Numbered from the stretch's first letter, positions 1-8,610 are shown. The stretch is 64,000 nt of DNA from an uncultured Bacteroidales bacterium (GCA_910586395.1 CAJUFX010000005.1:43905-107904); one strand, 5' to 3'. Made by a program: numbers and translations. The notes: generated by a model not told the origin, from the letters alone.

Positions 1-810
1 GATATGGCGTTGAAAGAAGGGGATTTATTTCCGATCAGCACGGAGCCCGATACGGTTTATTACAAAGTGGATTCCGTATATTATCAAGAACACGAAGGCG
101 GCAGGTTGAAACACATCCGTCTGAAACCGACTACCGATAATGCATGGACGAGTGCGTTGGAAACCATTGATAACAAAAGTGAGGGGAGTCGGATAGACAG
201 CAACTGGAAATCGCGCCATTTGGAATTCATAGAGGGGGTGGGCAGTAATTTAGGCTTCGCATATCCGCGGTTGGGCTTGCTTAAACAAACGGATTCTTTG
301 TTTGAGTTGTTGGAAAGAAACGATTCATTATGGATGCCGTTGAAAGGTTTGTATAGAGGGATGTGTCATCAGTTACTTTATCTGTATGATTATATTGTCT
401 GTATGGATAGGAACGATGAATTGTTCTATACGCATCCCAATAGTGAGATGGTCAAGTGCTCCGATGCGTATATGGTAATAGAGGAACTTATATATGACGA
501 GGGACCTACCGATCCTTTCAATCCTTATGCGAACGAATCCGTCCGTTCTTTGTCGCGTTACCTGCGTGTGTCTCCGAATCCAGCGCAGGCGCGTGTCACG
601 TTGCAATGGGTGTCCGAAGCGCCGGTAGCCGGCGTGTGCCGTATCGAACTCTACACGTTGCAGGGGGTAAGGTTGCGTTCGTTCACGACCGACAGCTGGC
701 CCTATACGCTGCATGTGTCGGACATGCCGCATGGCACGTATATGTTGCGCGTGTCGCCCGAAGACGCTTCGGCCGCATGGCAAGCCACGGCACGGGTCGT
801 CGTGCTGTAG
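1..810 (+). CDS. T9SS-secreted protein, C-terminal part (5' cut by window edge)
   Basis: The frame is already open at base 1 and runs to a TAG at 808-810, so the true start is probably upstream; the ATG at 4 has no visible leader. The last ~85 codons look like a T9SS type A sorting domain: the VSPNPAQARV motif, a hydrophobic beta segment around IELYTLQG, then HGTYMLRV and a short final strand. Such domains direct export across the outer membrane and are cleaved when the cargo is attached to the surface. The ~180 residues before it show no domain I recognise. The function of the mature part is unknown. Confidence 0.75.
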   Translation, partial: DMALKEGDLFPISTEPDTVYYKVDSVYYQEHEGGRLKHIRLKPTTDNAWTSALETIDNKSEGSRIDSNWKSRHLEFIEGVGSNLGFAYPRLGLLKQTDSLFELLERNDSLWMPLKGLYRGMCHQLLYLYDYIVCMDRNDELFYTHPNSEMVKCSDAYMVIEELIYDEGPTDPFNPYANESVRSLSRYLRVSPNPAQARVTLQWVSEAPVAGVCRIELYTLQGVRLRSFTTDSWPYTLHVSDMPHGTYMLRVSPEDASAAWQATARVVVL

Positions 811-900
811 GTCGTTGCAGGTGGGGCTGAACCGATTGTCAGAATCATGGTGGCCGTTCTGCGGCGTTGTCGCGGGACGGCTTCCGTTTGCCGGCGTGCA

Positions 901-931
901 TAAAAAAAGCGCCTGCGGTGTGCAGGCGCTT
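901..931 (-). terminator. Rho-independent terminator of tRNA-Lys
   Basis: A perfect 10-bp stem (907-916 with 922-931, loop of 5) is followed on the minus strand by a run of seven T (complement of 902-908). It sits 10 bases past the 3' end of the tRNA. On the plus strand a weaker T run follows, so it may also stop transcription of the upstream gene. Confidence 0.85.
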
Positions 932-941
932 CGGTTTTCCG

Positions 942-1014
942 TGCCCTCGCGGAGACTCGAACTCCGGGCCCAATGATTAAGAGTCATTTGCTCTACCAAC
1001 TGAGCTACGAGGGC
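942..1014 (-). tRNA. tRNA-Lys (anticodon CTT)
   Basis: Read on the minus strand it folds as a full cloverleaf: 7-bp acceptor GCCCTCG/CGAGGGC, D arm GCTC/GAGC, anticodon stem AATGA/TCATT with loop CTCTTAA (anticodon CTT after U33), and T arm CGGAG-TTCGAGT-CTCCG. The discriminator base is A (942) and CCA is not encoded. CTT reads AAG lysine codons. Confidence 0.97.
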
Positions 1015-1025
1015 GAAAACGGCGG

Positions 1026-1055
1026 CAAAGATACGACTTTTTTTTATTATTTCAA
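1026..1055 (-). promoter_or_regulatory. Promoter of tRNA-Lys
   Basis: The minus strand carries TATCTTTG (complement of 1026-1033) with TTG (complement of 1053-1055) 19 bases upstream. This matches the Bacteroidota -7/-33 promoter, and the -7 box lies 12 bases before the tRNA. Confidence 0.75.
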
Positions 1056-1145
1056 GTTAAAAGCGGATATATTTTCCGTATTTGGTTATTTCGCGGGAAG
1101 TTTGCAGATTTGTAATGGATTTTACGATAATGTAAAAAGCGTATC

Positions 1146-1934
1146 ATGGACTTCTTCAAGGAATTCGGACGCGGTTTGCGGGCTTATGGGCCGGCGTTCA
1201 AAATGTTGTTTTCACGGCGTTTCGCCTGGTTCATGCTGTTTCCGCTTTTGGCCTGGGGGCTGTTTTTCGGTATAGGCGTCTGGCTCGTCGAGTGGATGGG
1301 GGCGCCCGTCAGCGCGTGGATTCACGGCGGTATCGCCCGTTTGGTCGGCGACATCGGCTGGCTGCACAATGCCGGTGCCGTCGTCGCGTTTCTGTTCCGC
1401 ATGTTGTTGCGTATCGGTTATTTTCTGCTGTTTCTGACGATAGGGGGATATGTCGTGCTGATCGTGCTGTCGCCCGTATTCTCTTGGTTGAGCGAACGGA
1501 CCGAAACCGCGGTCACGGGGCGGGAATATCCCGCCGACTTGGGGCGTTTTCTGCGCGAGATGGGGCGCGGCATCCTCATCGCCCTAAGGAATACGTTTTT
1601 GCAACTGTTGGTTTCCGCTCTGTTGCTGTTGCTTTCGTTCATCCCGTTCGTGGGGCTGGTTTCGCCGGTCTTGCTGTTTTTGAGCTCGGCCTATTTTTAC
1701 GGATTCTCGTTTGTCGATTATACGATAGAACGCCGTTATCTGCAAGTTAATGAGAGCGTCCGTTATGTGAACCGGAATATCGGTTTCGTCATGGGCATCG
1801 GGTTGCCGTTCGCGGCGGCCTTGCTGTTGCCGTTCGGGCGGTTTTTAGTCTGCGGCTATGTCTCGCTCGTGGCGGTTATGGCGGCGACGATGGCGGTTTG
1901 CGATAAAACCGTATCCAACCGTAACAATCTGTAA
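1146..1934 (+). CDS. EI24 domain-containing inner-membrane protein
   Basis: The 262-residue protein has about five or six hydrophobic segments (roughly 25-48, 72-108, 145-185 and 210-245). It opens with an amphipathic FKEFGRGLRAYG..FKMLF stretch and ends in a short polar tail. This layout and the central SERTE....G.. region fit the EI24/CysZ-like (DUF540) family of bacterial membrane proteins. CysZ members move sulfate, but no cysteine-synthesis gene is nearby, so the substrate here is unknown. The start ATG at 1146 precedes the first hydrophobic helix. No clear TAnnTTTG box was seen upstream. Confidence 0.75.
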   Translation: MDFFKEFGRGLRAYGPAFKMLFSRRFAWFMLFPLLAWGLFFGIGVWLVEWMGAPVSAWIHGGIARLVGDIGWLHNAGAVVAFLFRMLLRIGYFLLFLTIGGYVVLIVLSPVFSWLSERTETAVTGREYPADLGRFLREMGRGILIALRNTFLQLLVSALLLLLSFIPFVGLVSPVLLFLSSAYFYGFSFVDYTIERRYLQVNESVRYVNRNIGFVMGIGLPFAAALLLPFGRFLVCGYVSLVAVMAATMAVCDKTVSNRNNL

Positions 1935-2075
1935 AATGAATTTTACGTTTGTTACGTTTCCGTATGGCATGGCTATGCCAAAACGTTTCCTCGGGAAATG
2001 TCGCTTGTTTCTACGCTATTTTCAATGAAGTCTGGTTGCGCCTCAGCCATCGAAATAAATTTTATGGCATTCGGC

Positions 2076-2106
2076 TTGCACAGACTTTCATCTTTCACTA
2101 TCTTTG
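2076..2106 (+). promoter_or_regulatory. Promoter of the ompH/skp gene
   Basis: TTG at 2076-2078 and TATCTTTG at 2099-2106 are separated by 20 bases; the ATG follows 27 bases after the -7 box. The -7 box carries the extended form TTTCACTATCTTTG that recurs at four other promoters in this window. Confidence 0.8.
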
Positions 2107-2132
2107 TATTCCATTATAATGACAGATAAGAT

Positions 2133-2645
2133 ATGAAAAAACTTTTTGTAGCGGTCTTGTTTCTCGCAGCCGCGTGTGGTTTGACGCATTTCGCCCAGGG
2201 ACAGACGCTTAAATTCGGCCATATCAATTCGATGGAATTGATGCAGGCGATGCCGGAAACCGATTCGGCCCAGGCGCAGTTGCAGGCTTACGCCGCCGAA
2301 TTGGAGAACACGATCAAATTGATGCAGACCGAGTTGGAGAACAAGCAGATGGAGTACCGTAACGGGCAGAGCCAGTGGTCGGATTTGATTCGCGCCACGA
2401 AAGAACGCGAATTGCAGGACATGTATGCCCGGACGCAGGAATTCATGAACCAGGCCGACGAGGATTACAAGGCCAAGTCTCAGGCGTTGTTGGCGCCCAT
2501 TACCGAAAAGGCCAAGCAGGCCATTGACGAAGTGGCCAAGGAGGGTAAGTACAACTATATTTTCGACACGAGCAGCGGCGTGGTGCTTTACGGTGCCGAG
2601 GGCGACAACATCATGGAGCTGGTCAAAAAGAAAATGGGGCTTTAA
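2133..2645 (+). CDS. OmpH/Skp-family periplasmic chaperone
   Basis: The protein has 170 residues. Residues 1-24 form a signal peptide ending FAQGQ. Residues ~45-125 are charged and heptad-like, as expected for the long coiled-coil tentacles of Skp. The mature N-terminus (KFGHINSMELMQAMPETDSAQ) and the C-terminal YIFDTSSGVVLYG strand fit the family. Skp trimers hold unfolded outer-membrane proteins in the periplasm. Here it stands alone with its own promoter and terminator; in many Bacteroidota it lies next to bamA, which is not seen here. Confidence 0.92.
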   Translation: MKKLFVAVLFLAAACGLTHFAQGQTLKFGHINSMELMQAMPETDSAQAQLQAYAAELENTIKLMQTELENKQMEYRNGQSQWSDLIRATKERELQDMYARTQEFMNQADEDYKAKSQALLAPITEKAKQAIDEVAKEGKYNYIFDTSSGVVLYGAEGDNIMELVKKKMGL

Positions 2646-2663
2646 AACGCTATTTTTACAGGG

Positions 2664-2691
2664 AAAGCCGTCCAAGCGGGCGGCTTTCTTT
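2664..2691 (+). terminator. Terminator after ompH/skp
   Basis: A 7-bp stem AAAGCCG/CGGCTTT (2664-2670 with 2681-2687) precedes a short T-rich stretch, 19 bases after the ompH stop. The T run is imperfect, so some read-through into galE is possible. Confidence 0.55.
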
Positions 2692-2733
2692 GTTTATCGA
2701 AGGAAGGCGCTAACGCCGAAAATTTTTAAACGC

Positions 2734-3777
2734 ATGAAAAAGGTATTGGTAACGGGCGGCACGGGCTATATCGGCTCCCATACGGTGGTCGCTTTGATAG
2801 AAAAAGGCTATCAAGTCGTTATAGCCGACAACCTGTATAATTCCAACGAAGGCGTATTGAATGCCATCGCCGGCATTACGGGCGTCCGCCCCGCGTTCGA
2901 GCAAGTCGATTTGGCCGACGAGGCCGCCTGCATGGCTTTGTTCCGCAAGCATGCCGACATAGAGGCTGTCATTCATTTCGCGGCCTACAAATCGGTCAAT
3001 GAATCGGTTTCCAAACCGTTGGATTATTACCGCAACAACCTGAACAGCCTGATGTGGGTGTTGCGCGGCATGGAGGCGGTCGGCTGCAAGCGCATCGTGT
3101 TTTCTTCCTCGTGCACGGTTTATGGCCAGCCGGACGTGTTGCCGGTCAAGGAGACGATGCCGTATCAGGAAGCGACCTGCCCTTACGGCAATACCAAGCG
3201 CATAGCCGAAGAGATTTTGAAAGACGTCGTGCGGGCCGACCGCGACAAACACGAGGGGCGTTCCGAACTCAAGGTCTTGTTGCTGCGCTATTTCAATCCC
3301 ATCGGCGCGCACGAATCGGCTTTGATAGGCGAGCTGCCGAACGGCGTGCCCAACAACCTCATGCCGTTCATCACGCAGACGGCGGCCGGCATACGCGAAT
3401 GCCTGTCGGTGTTCGGCTCCGATTACGATACGCCGGACGGTACGCCCCAACGCGATTATATCCATGTCTGCGATTTGGCCGATGCCCATGTCTGTGCGAT
3501 GGAGTATATGGCTTCCGATGATTTCAGCGGTTGGGATGCGTTCAATGTCGGTTGCGGCCGGCCTTACGGGGTGTTGGATGTCATCCGGAGTTTTGAAAAA
3601 ATGTCGGGCGTGAAGTTGCCTTATAAAATCTGCGGCCGCCGTGCCGGCGACATCGAAAAGATATGGGGCGACGTTGAAAAGGCGAATCGGAAGTTAGGAT
3701 GGCGGGCCAAGCGTGGTTTGGACGAAATGACTTTGAGCGCCTGGCGATGGCAGCAACATTTACAAGAGAAGGCATAG
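2734..3777 (+). CDS. galE: UDP-glucose 4-epimerase
   Basis: The 347-residue protein is an extended short-chain dehydrogenase that interconverts UDP-glucose and UDP-galactose with tightly bound NAD. Visible features are the N-terminal Rossmann motif GGTGYIGSH (residues ~8-16), FAAYKSVNESV, SSSCTVYG with the catalytic Ser/Thr, and the catalytic pair Tyr151/Lys155 in YGNTK. A longer frame opens at 2524 inside ompH, but homology begins at the ATG at 2734, which directly precedes KKVLVTGG. Its last 31 bases overlap the helicase start, suggesting translational coupling. Confidence 0.96.
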   Translation: MKKVLVTGGTGYIGSHTVVALIEKGYQVVIADNLYNSNEGVLNAIAGITGVRPAFEQVDLADEAACMALFRKHADIEAVIHFAAYKSVNESVSKPLDYYRNNLNSLMWVLRGMEAVGCKRIVFSSSCTVYGQPDVLPVKETMPYQEATCPYGNTKRIAEEILKDVVRADRDKHEGRSELKVLLLRYFNPIGAHESALIGELPNGVPNNLMPFITQTAAGIRECLSVFGSDYDTPDGTPQRDYIHVCDLADAHVCAMEYMASDDFSGWDAFNVGCGRPYGVLDVIRSFEKMSGVKLPYKICGRRAGDIEKIWGDVEKANRKLGWRAKRGLDEMTLSAWRWQQHLQEKA

Positions 3778-5339
3778 CGGAACTCGTGGCCTCGGCCATG
3801 CGGTTTCCGCCTACGGCCGGGCAAATGGAGGCCATCGACGCGCTGAGCCGTTTCATCATCCGTTTCCGCGAGCCGGTGGGCTTTGTGTTGAGCGGCTATG
3901 CGGGTACGGGCAAGACCACGCTTGTGGGCGCGCTGACGGCCGCTTTATCCCGTCTGAATATCCAAACGGTGCTGTTGGCGCCGACGGGCCGTGCCGCCAA
4001 AGTCATGGGCGGCTATGCCGGCCGTCCGGCCTATACGATTCACAAATACATCTATTATACGGGCTTGGATGAGTCCGGCTTTCTGCGCACTTCCCTGCGC
4101 AAGAACAAACTGTCGCAGACGCTGTTTATCGTGGACGAAGCCTCGATGATGAACGAGGACGAAGGCTTGCTGTCCGACCTCATGACGTTTGTCTATACCG
4201 GCTACCGTTGCCGTCTGCTGTTCGTGGGCGACCGCGCCCAGTTGCCGCCCGTCGGTTCTTCCTACAGTCCGGCCCTGGAGGTCGATTTCCTGAACCGGCA
4301 TTTCGCGCATCTGGACGTCGATTTCACGGAGACGCGCCTGACGGAAGTGTTGCGGCAGGCGGCGAGTTCGTTGATTCTTTCCAATGCCACCTATCTGCGG
4401 CAACGGCTGTTGCAGGACGATTTCACGTTGCCGGTTTTCGACCTGACCGGTAGGAGGACGGGCTTGGACAACGGGGATGGGGCACCCGGCGTTGAACCGG
4501 ATAAGGTCGGGTCACCCGAAAGTTCGTGCAAGGTGAGCGCAAATGAAAACGTAGTTTTCGATTTGCCGAACCGTAGCCGAACTTCACATGAGCGAAGCGA
4601 AGGTAAAACGAGCGTCGGGGCTCTTGTAAAAAAAGACCTGTTCCAACTCAAAGGCGAGGACTTTGAAGACACGTTGCAAAGCGTCTATGGCTGTTCGGCC
4701 CGCGAGGACGTTGTGTTTATCACGCGGTCCAACAAACGCGCCAATCTGTTCAACAAGGCGATACGGGAGCGCGTTTTCGGTTTGGAAGAAGAAGTTTCGG
4801 CCGGCGATTTGCTCATGGTGGTGCGCAACAACTACTATTGGACGGAGCAGATGGAAAAAATCGGTTTCCTGGCCAACGGCGATATGATAGAGGTGTTGAA
4901 AGTCAGACAGTACAAAGACTTATACGGTTTCCGTTTCGCCGATATAGAGGCGCGGCTGACCGATTATCCCGACGAACCGCCTCTGGAACTTAAAATTTGT
5001 CTGGATTGTCTGCATGTGGAGGGGCCGTCGCTGAGTTATGCGCAGAACCGGCAGTTGTGGGACGAGGTTATGCTCGACTATGCGCATCTGCGTACCAAGG
5101 CCGAACGGGTCGCGGCCGTCAAGAAAGACCCATACGTCAATGCGTTGCAGGTCAAATACGCCTATGCTTTGACGTGCCATAAGACGCAGGGCGGGCAGTG
5201 GCCGACGGTATTCGTTGATCTGGGTTATTTTACGGACGATATGCTGGAGGCCGACTTTTTCCGTTGGCTCTATACGGCTCTGACCCGCGCCGAAGACCGG
5301 CTTTACCTCGTCGGATTTGATGAAAAATGGATGTTCTGA
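3747..5339 (+). CDS. RecD-like superfamily 1B DNA helicase with an internal insert
   Basis: About 530 residues. Motifs in order: Walker A GYAGTGKTT (Lys56), Walker B FIVDEASMM, motif III FVGDRAQLPPVG, and at the C-terminus the UvrD_C_2-like ALTCHKTQGGQW and YTALTRAEDRLYLVG. Together these define an ATP-dependent RecD/Pif1-type helicase. The ATG at 3747 is preferred; an in-frame ATG at 3699 lies deeper in galE. Residues ~235-295 are low in conserved residues and rich in Ser, Asn and Gly. They include a 65-bp palindrome (4520-4584) that looks like an element inserted in frame between the two RecA-like halves. Both halves look intact, so activity is likely kept. Confidence 0.88.
   Translation: MAATFTREGIAELVASAMRFPPTAGQMEAIDALSRFIIRFREPVGFVLSGYAGTGKTTLVGALTAALSRLNIQTVLLAPTGRAAKVMGGYAGRPAYTIHKYIYYTGLDESGFLRTSLRKNKLSQTLFIVDEASMMNEDEGLLSDLMTFVYTGYRCRLLFVGDRAQLPPVGSSYSPALEVDFLNRHFAHLDVDFTETRLTEVLRQAASSLILSNATYLRQRLLQDDFTLPVFDLTGRRTGLDNGDGAPGVEPDKVGSPESSCKVSANENVVFDLPNRSRTSHERSEGKTSVGALVKKDLFQLKGEDFEDTLQSVYGCSAREDVVFITRSNKRANLFNKAIRERVFGLEEEVSAGDLLMVVRNNYYWTEQMEKIGFLANGDMIEVLKVRQYKDLYGFRFADIEARLTDYPDEPPLELKICLDCLHVEGPSLSYAQNRQLWDEVMLDYAHLRTKAERVAAVKKDPYVNALQVKYAYALTCHKTQGGQWPTVFVDLGYFTDDMLEADFFRWLYTALTRAEDRLYLVGFDEKWMF
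4505..4584 (+). repeat. Palindromic element inside the helicase gene
   Basis: Two 31-base arms (4520-4550 and 4554-4584) around GTA form an imperfect inverted repeat. The outer 7 bases (AAGTTCG/CGAACTT) and the inner AAAAC/GTTTT pair perfectly and GCAAAT/ATTTGC pairs with one bulge; the middle is weaker. It is preceded by the 17-mer GGTCGGGTCACCCGAAA (4505-4521), which recurs exactly at 16698-16714. The reading frame stays open through it. Confidence 0.6.
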
Positions 5340-5437
5340 AATTTTTTTCCGCCAGCCTGTAACTTTCGGCCGGCCTTGTCCGTCTTCTTTATAAAGGCGT
5401 CAGTGTCGCGATGGGGTTTCAGAATGGATAAATTGGC

Positions 5438-5941
5438 ATGGCTTGCATGGAGGAAAGGATTTACAATCAGGTGGTGGAGGCTTGTGCCGATCGATTGTAC
5501 CGGTTTGCGTACCGTTTGTGCCGGGATGCCGATGCGGCGGCCGATTTGGTGCAGGACAGTTTTCTGAAACTTTGGGAATACGAATATGAGGTAAAGAATC
5601 CCGTTGCTTTTTTATACACCGTGCTGTGTCGTGCCTTTACGGATGCGGTGCGTCACGGTCGGCTGAGAGAACGTTATGCGGTGGAGATGGCGGAGGCCGG
5701 CTTGTCGGAAATATCGCGGCAAGGCGACCGGGCGATGGAACGTATGGAATGGCGCGACTATCTGGCGGAGGTGATGGAGGCGTTGCCGGCCATACAGCGG
5801 ACGGTCTTGTTGTTGCGCGACTACGAGGGTTACAGTTACGGGGAAATCGGCGAGATGACGGGACTGCACGAATCGCAGGTCAAGGTGTATCTGTTTCGGG
5901 CACGGGTCAAGTTGAAGATGATGTTACAGAATCGGAAATAA
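5438..5941 (+). CDS. ECF (RpoE-like) RNA polymerase sigma factor
   Basis: The 167-residue protein contains sigma region 2 (residues ~10-75, with DAAADLVQDSFLKLWEY) and region 4 (~110-160, with LPAIQRTVLLLRDYEGYSYGEI and ESQVKVYLFRARVKL), the standard layout of an extracytoplasmic-function sigma factor. The start may be the ATG at 5438 or at 5447 (MEERIYNQ); neither has a strong ribosome site. Its TAA abuts the ATG of the next gene, so the two are translationally coupled. The genes below it encode a probable anti-sigma factor and two exported proteins, which are the likely regulon core. Confidence 0.93.
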   Translation: MACMEERIYNQVVEACADRLYRFAYRLCRDADAAADLVQDSFLKLWEYEYEVKNPVAFLYTVLCRAFTDAVRHGRLRERYAVEMAEAGLSEISRQGDRAMERMEWRDYLAEVMEALPAIQRTVLLLRDYEGYSYGEIGEMTGLHESQVKVYLFRARVKLKMMLQNRK

Positions 5942-6913
5942 ATGCAGGACGAGAGAAAAATAAGGTTGAACGGGATGCCGCTTGAGGCTTGTCTGCTCGA
6001 TTATGTGGAGGGCGTGTTGCCGGTGGAGGAAGCGCGGGCGGTGGAAGCCTTTTTGGCGGAAAACGCGGATTGGGCGGCGCAGGTCGCGTTGTTGCGTGAT
6101 CCGACGGGCATGACGGCTTTGGTGACCGGCGGTTCCGCGCCCGATGTGGAAGATGGAACGTGTCCGTCGGAACTCAAGGCGCGTCTGTTGCGGCCTGTGG
6201 AGGGCCGAGTGTCGCCGGCGCGGTCTGTCCGGCCGGCTTGGTTCGCGCGGCATGTGCGGCGGCGTACTTATCAGGCGGCCGCGGCTGTAGCCGGTTTGTT
6301 GTTGGTTGCAGGCCTCGTATTGCGGACGGTGGAACGACCGTCTGAAATACCGTCGGCCACGAATACAGTCCGGCAACCGGCGTTTTTTGGGGATAACCCG
6401 GCGTCGGATCCGTTAGTGGAACCGGTTGCGGGAGTCGAGGCCGGATCGGCCGGGGAATTTTGGGCCCTTTCGGCGGCCGTCGCGGTGCATGAGACGGTGA
6501 AACGACTTGAAACCGAAGCGGAAACGACCTCTGGTGCGCCGTCGGTCGGAGCCATGTCGATGGGCAGGGCCGGATTATCGCGCGAACGGCTCGCCGTACC
6601 GCCTTTAAGCGCTGGCAACTTGCCGGCCGAATGGCTTGAAGCGCGTAAACCGTCGGATCTTTTGGCGCGGGCCGAGGTGGGCGGTGTCGCTTCCGCTTCG
6701 GTGGCACTGGCGCCGGAAGTGACGGGCAGACCGGCTTCGCACGCGGCGCGCGGCCTTTTGCGGGAACCCTCCGAAATTTTGGCGCGGGCCTACGTGACGT
6801 TGGCGTGTCGGATGGAACGGCAGCGGATCCGCAGGCAAATAAAAAGGGAAGTGACGGCTTCGTTGCAGGCCGCGGCGGAAACGTCTGCGGATGTCTGGAA
6901 TATATATAATTGA
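5942..6913 (+). CDS. Probable membrane-anchored anti-sigma factor
   Basis: 323 residues starting directly after the sigma-factor stop. Residues 1-100 are acidic, with a CLLDYVEGVLPVEEARAVEAFL stretch like the anti-sigma N-terminal helices. One transmembrane helix follows at ~110-128 (AAAVAGLLLVAGLVL) after the basic ARHVRRRTY. The remaining ~195 residues are a Pro/Ala/Ser-rich periplasmic region ending in a basic helix. No zinc-binding HxxxCxxC is visible. The role is inferred from position, topology and length; I do not recognise a named family. Confidence 0.6.
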   Translation: MQDERKIRLNGMPLEACLLDYVEGVLPVEEARAVEAFLAENADWAAQVALLRDPTGMTALVTGGSAPDVEDGTCPSELKARLLRPVEGRVSPARSVRPAWFARHVRRRTYQAAAAVAGLLLVAGLVLRTVERPSEIPSATNTVRQPAFFGDNPASDPLVEPVAGVEAGSAGEFWALSAAVAVHETVKRLETEAETTSGAPSVGAMSMGRAGLSRERLAVPPLSAGNLPAEWLEARKPSDLLARAEVGGVASASVALAPEVTGRPASHAARGLLREPSEILARAYVTLACRMERQRIRRQIKREVTASLQAAAETSADVWNIYN

Positions 6914-6927
6914 AAAATCGTGAATAT

Positions 6928-8610
6928 ATGGCAACTTATATAAGAATTCGTATCCGTACCCTGTCGGTCTTGACCGCGCTTTGCCTGCTGTCGCCGGTCT
7001 GTGCGCAGGGGGCTTGGCGGACGGTGCAGGCCGTATCCACGACGCGCTATGTGCCGGAACAGGCTGCGTCGGAAAGCATGTCGGCGGTATCGGCCGATAC
7101 CGCCGCGCCCAAGACCGGAGAGGTCGTCCCTGAGGATGACCGTCCCGGGAAAAATTCTTTGACCCGTGACGCGCAGGGCGGGCTGACGTTGCAGGTTGTC
7201 TCTTCCAGTTGGTTGGCTGTCCGTTTGGTCGGCGACGGCGCACGGGCATCCGCCACGCCGGATATATATGCGGTCAAGGTAGCGGACGGCGTCTATCGTT
7301 TCGAAGGACAGACGGGGCGGTTCGACATAGACGGTCCCATCGAAAAACTGCATCTGACGGTGGTGGACGGTTCCGGTTTCGAATTGTCGGGCGTCAGGCC
7401 CCGTCAGGAATTGGACGTCACGGTGCGGGGCGGCGGCACGTTCCGCATCCATGCGGATTCCGTTGCGGACAAGACGGCCGACACGTTGGCGCGGCTTTCG
7501 GTAACGGCCGGACGCTGGGGCTTCGTTTCGGCCGAGGCCTGGCCGTCGCGGCAGGCTCAGGTGTCGATGACGTCCTTGTCTTCTGTCGGTTTGAACGCGG
7601 CCTCCGTTGTCCGTACCATGTCGGGGGACGGCGGGGTGTTCGCCAACCATTTCGTTAAGCCGAATGCAGAGGCGATGTCTTGCATCGACTATGCTGAGGC
7701 GAGAAATGGTGCCTTGAAAAGGAAATCCGCCGTATCCGGTTTATCCACCGCAGCCGATTCAGTTGCCGCAGTCGGTTCACCCGGTTCATCTGGTTCACCC
7801 GACGCCCTCTATGTTTACACTCCGCCGGCGCAGGAGACTTCGTCTGTTTCCGGGGGGGGGGCTGCGGCGGAGCCGCTGACATGGGTTCAGGATTGGGCGG
7901 GTGGCTATGTGGATGGCTTTTTGCCTAGGGCATGGCGCAAGAAGCATCGGTTCAGAGGGCATTGGATGGGCTTGGAATTCGGTTACAACTATTATCATAC
8001 GGCGCACGGTGGTTTGGGGACCGTTTGGCCCGAAAATCCCAACGGTTACGAAAACCTGCAATTGAATTACGGCAAATCGGGCAGTTTCGCCTGGAATGTC
8101 TTTCAGGTCAGCGTCGGTTTCAACTCCGTCCATTGGGGCTTGGTCACGGGCATGGGGTTCCAATGGGACAACTATCGTTTTGACGAAGCCGCTACGGTAC
8201 CGATGCGTGAAAACGGCAACGTCGCGTTTCATCCCTATGCCGGTGGGGACGAACGGCACTATATCAAAAGCAAAATGGGCGTATCCTATTTCCGGATTCC
8301 GGTGCTGTTCGAATACAACCATGCTGAACGATGCGGCCGTTCCTCGTTTCATGTTTCGTTGGGCGCGATTCCCGCCGTCAAGATGATGGCTTGGGCAAAG
8401 CAGAAGTACGAGGCGGCCGACGGCCGCCGTCATAAGGATAAGTCCAAGGGCGACCTGTATATCAATCCGTTCAAGGTCGATGTCGTCGCTTCGGTGGGCT
8501 GGGGACCGTTGAGCGTGTATTTCTCCTATACGCCCACGCGGCTGTTTTTGAAAAACAAGGCCGTGGATTTGACGCCTTTCGGGTTCGGAATCTGGTTAGG
8601 CATATTTTGA
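6928..8610 (+). CDS. Outer-membrane beta-barrel protein with a ten-G tract
   Basis: About 560 residues from the ATG at 6928; the open frame also allows a TTG at 6910 that overlaps the previous stop. Residues 1-~28 are a signal peptide. Residues ~80-230 form a DUF4097/GIN-like strand-rich region. A Ser/Gly/Pro linker at ~285-320 contains the G10 homopolymer at codons 309-312. From ~345 (WMGLEFGYNYYHT) to the end, alternating aromatic strands and the final FGFGIWLGIF resemble a PorT/OmpA-like outer-membrane barrel. It is third in the sigma-factor operon and may be its surface output. Confidence 0.7.
   Translation: MATYIRIRIRTLSVLTALCLLSPVCAQGAWRTVQAVSTTRYVPEQAASESMSAVSADTAAPKTGEVVPEDDRPGKNSLTRDAQGGLTLQVVSSSWLAVRLVGDGARASATPDIYAVKVADGVYRFEGQTGRFDIDGPIEKLHLTVVDGSGFELSGVRPRQELDVTVRGGGTFRIHADSVADKTADTLARLSVTAGRWGFVSAEAWPSRQAQVSMTSLSSVGLNAASVVRTMSGDGGVFANHFVKPNAEAMSCIDYAEARNGALKRKSAVSGLSTAADSVAAVGSPGSSGSPDALYVYTPPAQETSSVSGGGAAAEPLTWVQDWAGGYVDGFLPRAWRKKHRFRGHWMGLEFGYNYYHTAHGGLGTVWPENPNGYENLQLNYGKSGSFAWNVFQVSVGFNSVHWGLVTGMGFQWDNYRFDEAATVPMRENGNVAFHPYAGGDERHYIKSKMGVSYFRIPVLFEYNHAERCGRSSFHVSLGAIPAVKMMAWAKQKYEAADGRRHKDKSKGDLYINPFKVDVVASVGWGPLSVYFSYTPTRLFLKNKAVDLTPFGFGIWLGIF
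7852..7861 (+). repeat. G10 homopolymer within the barrel-protein gene
   Basis: Ten consecutive G bases inside the coding region. Loss of one G gives a TGA six codons after the tract; gain of one gives a TAG about 23 codons after it. Both would remove the whole C-terminal barrel. This is the usual form of a contingency locus, but a polymer this long is also a common sequencing-error site. Confidence 0.85.

Noticed and set aside
1960..1990. GGCAT/ATGCC hairpin after the EI24 gene as a terminator
   Set aside because: Only five base pairs and no T run follow.
2524..2733. N-terminal extension of GalE into ompH
   Set aside because: Out-of-frame reading of ompH and its terminator; homology starts at 2734.
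7760..7802. Short GGTTCACCCGG-like repeats before the G tract as a separate element
   Set aside because: They code for a simple Ser/Gly/Pro linker and are probably only low-complexity coding sequence.
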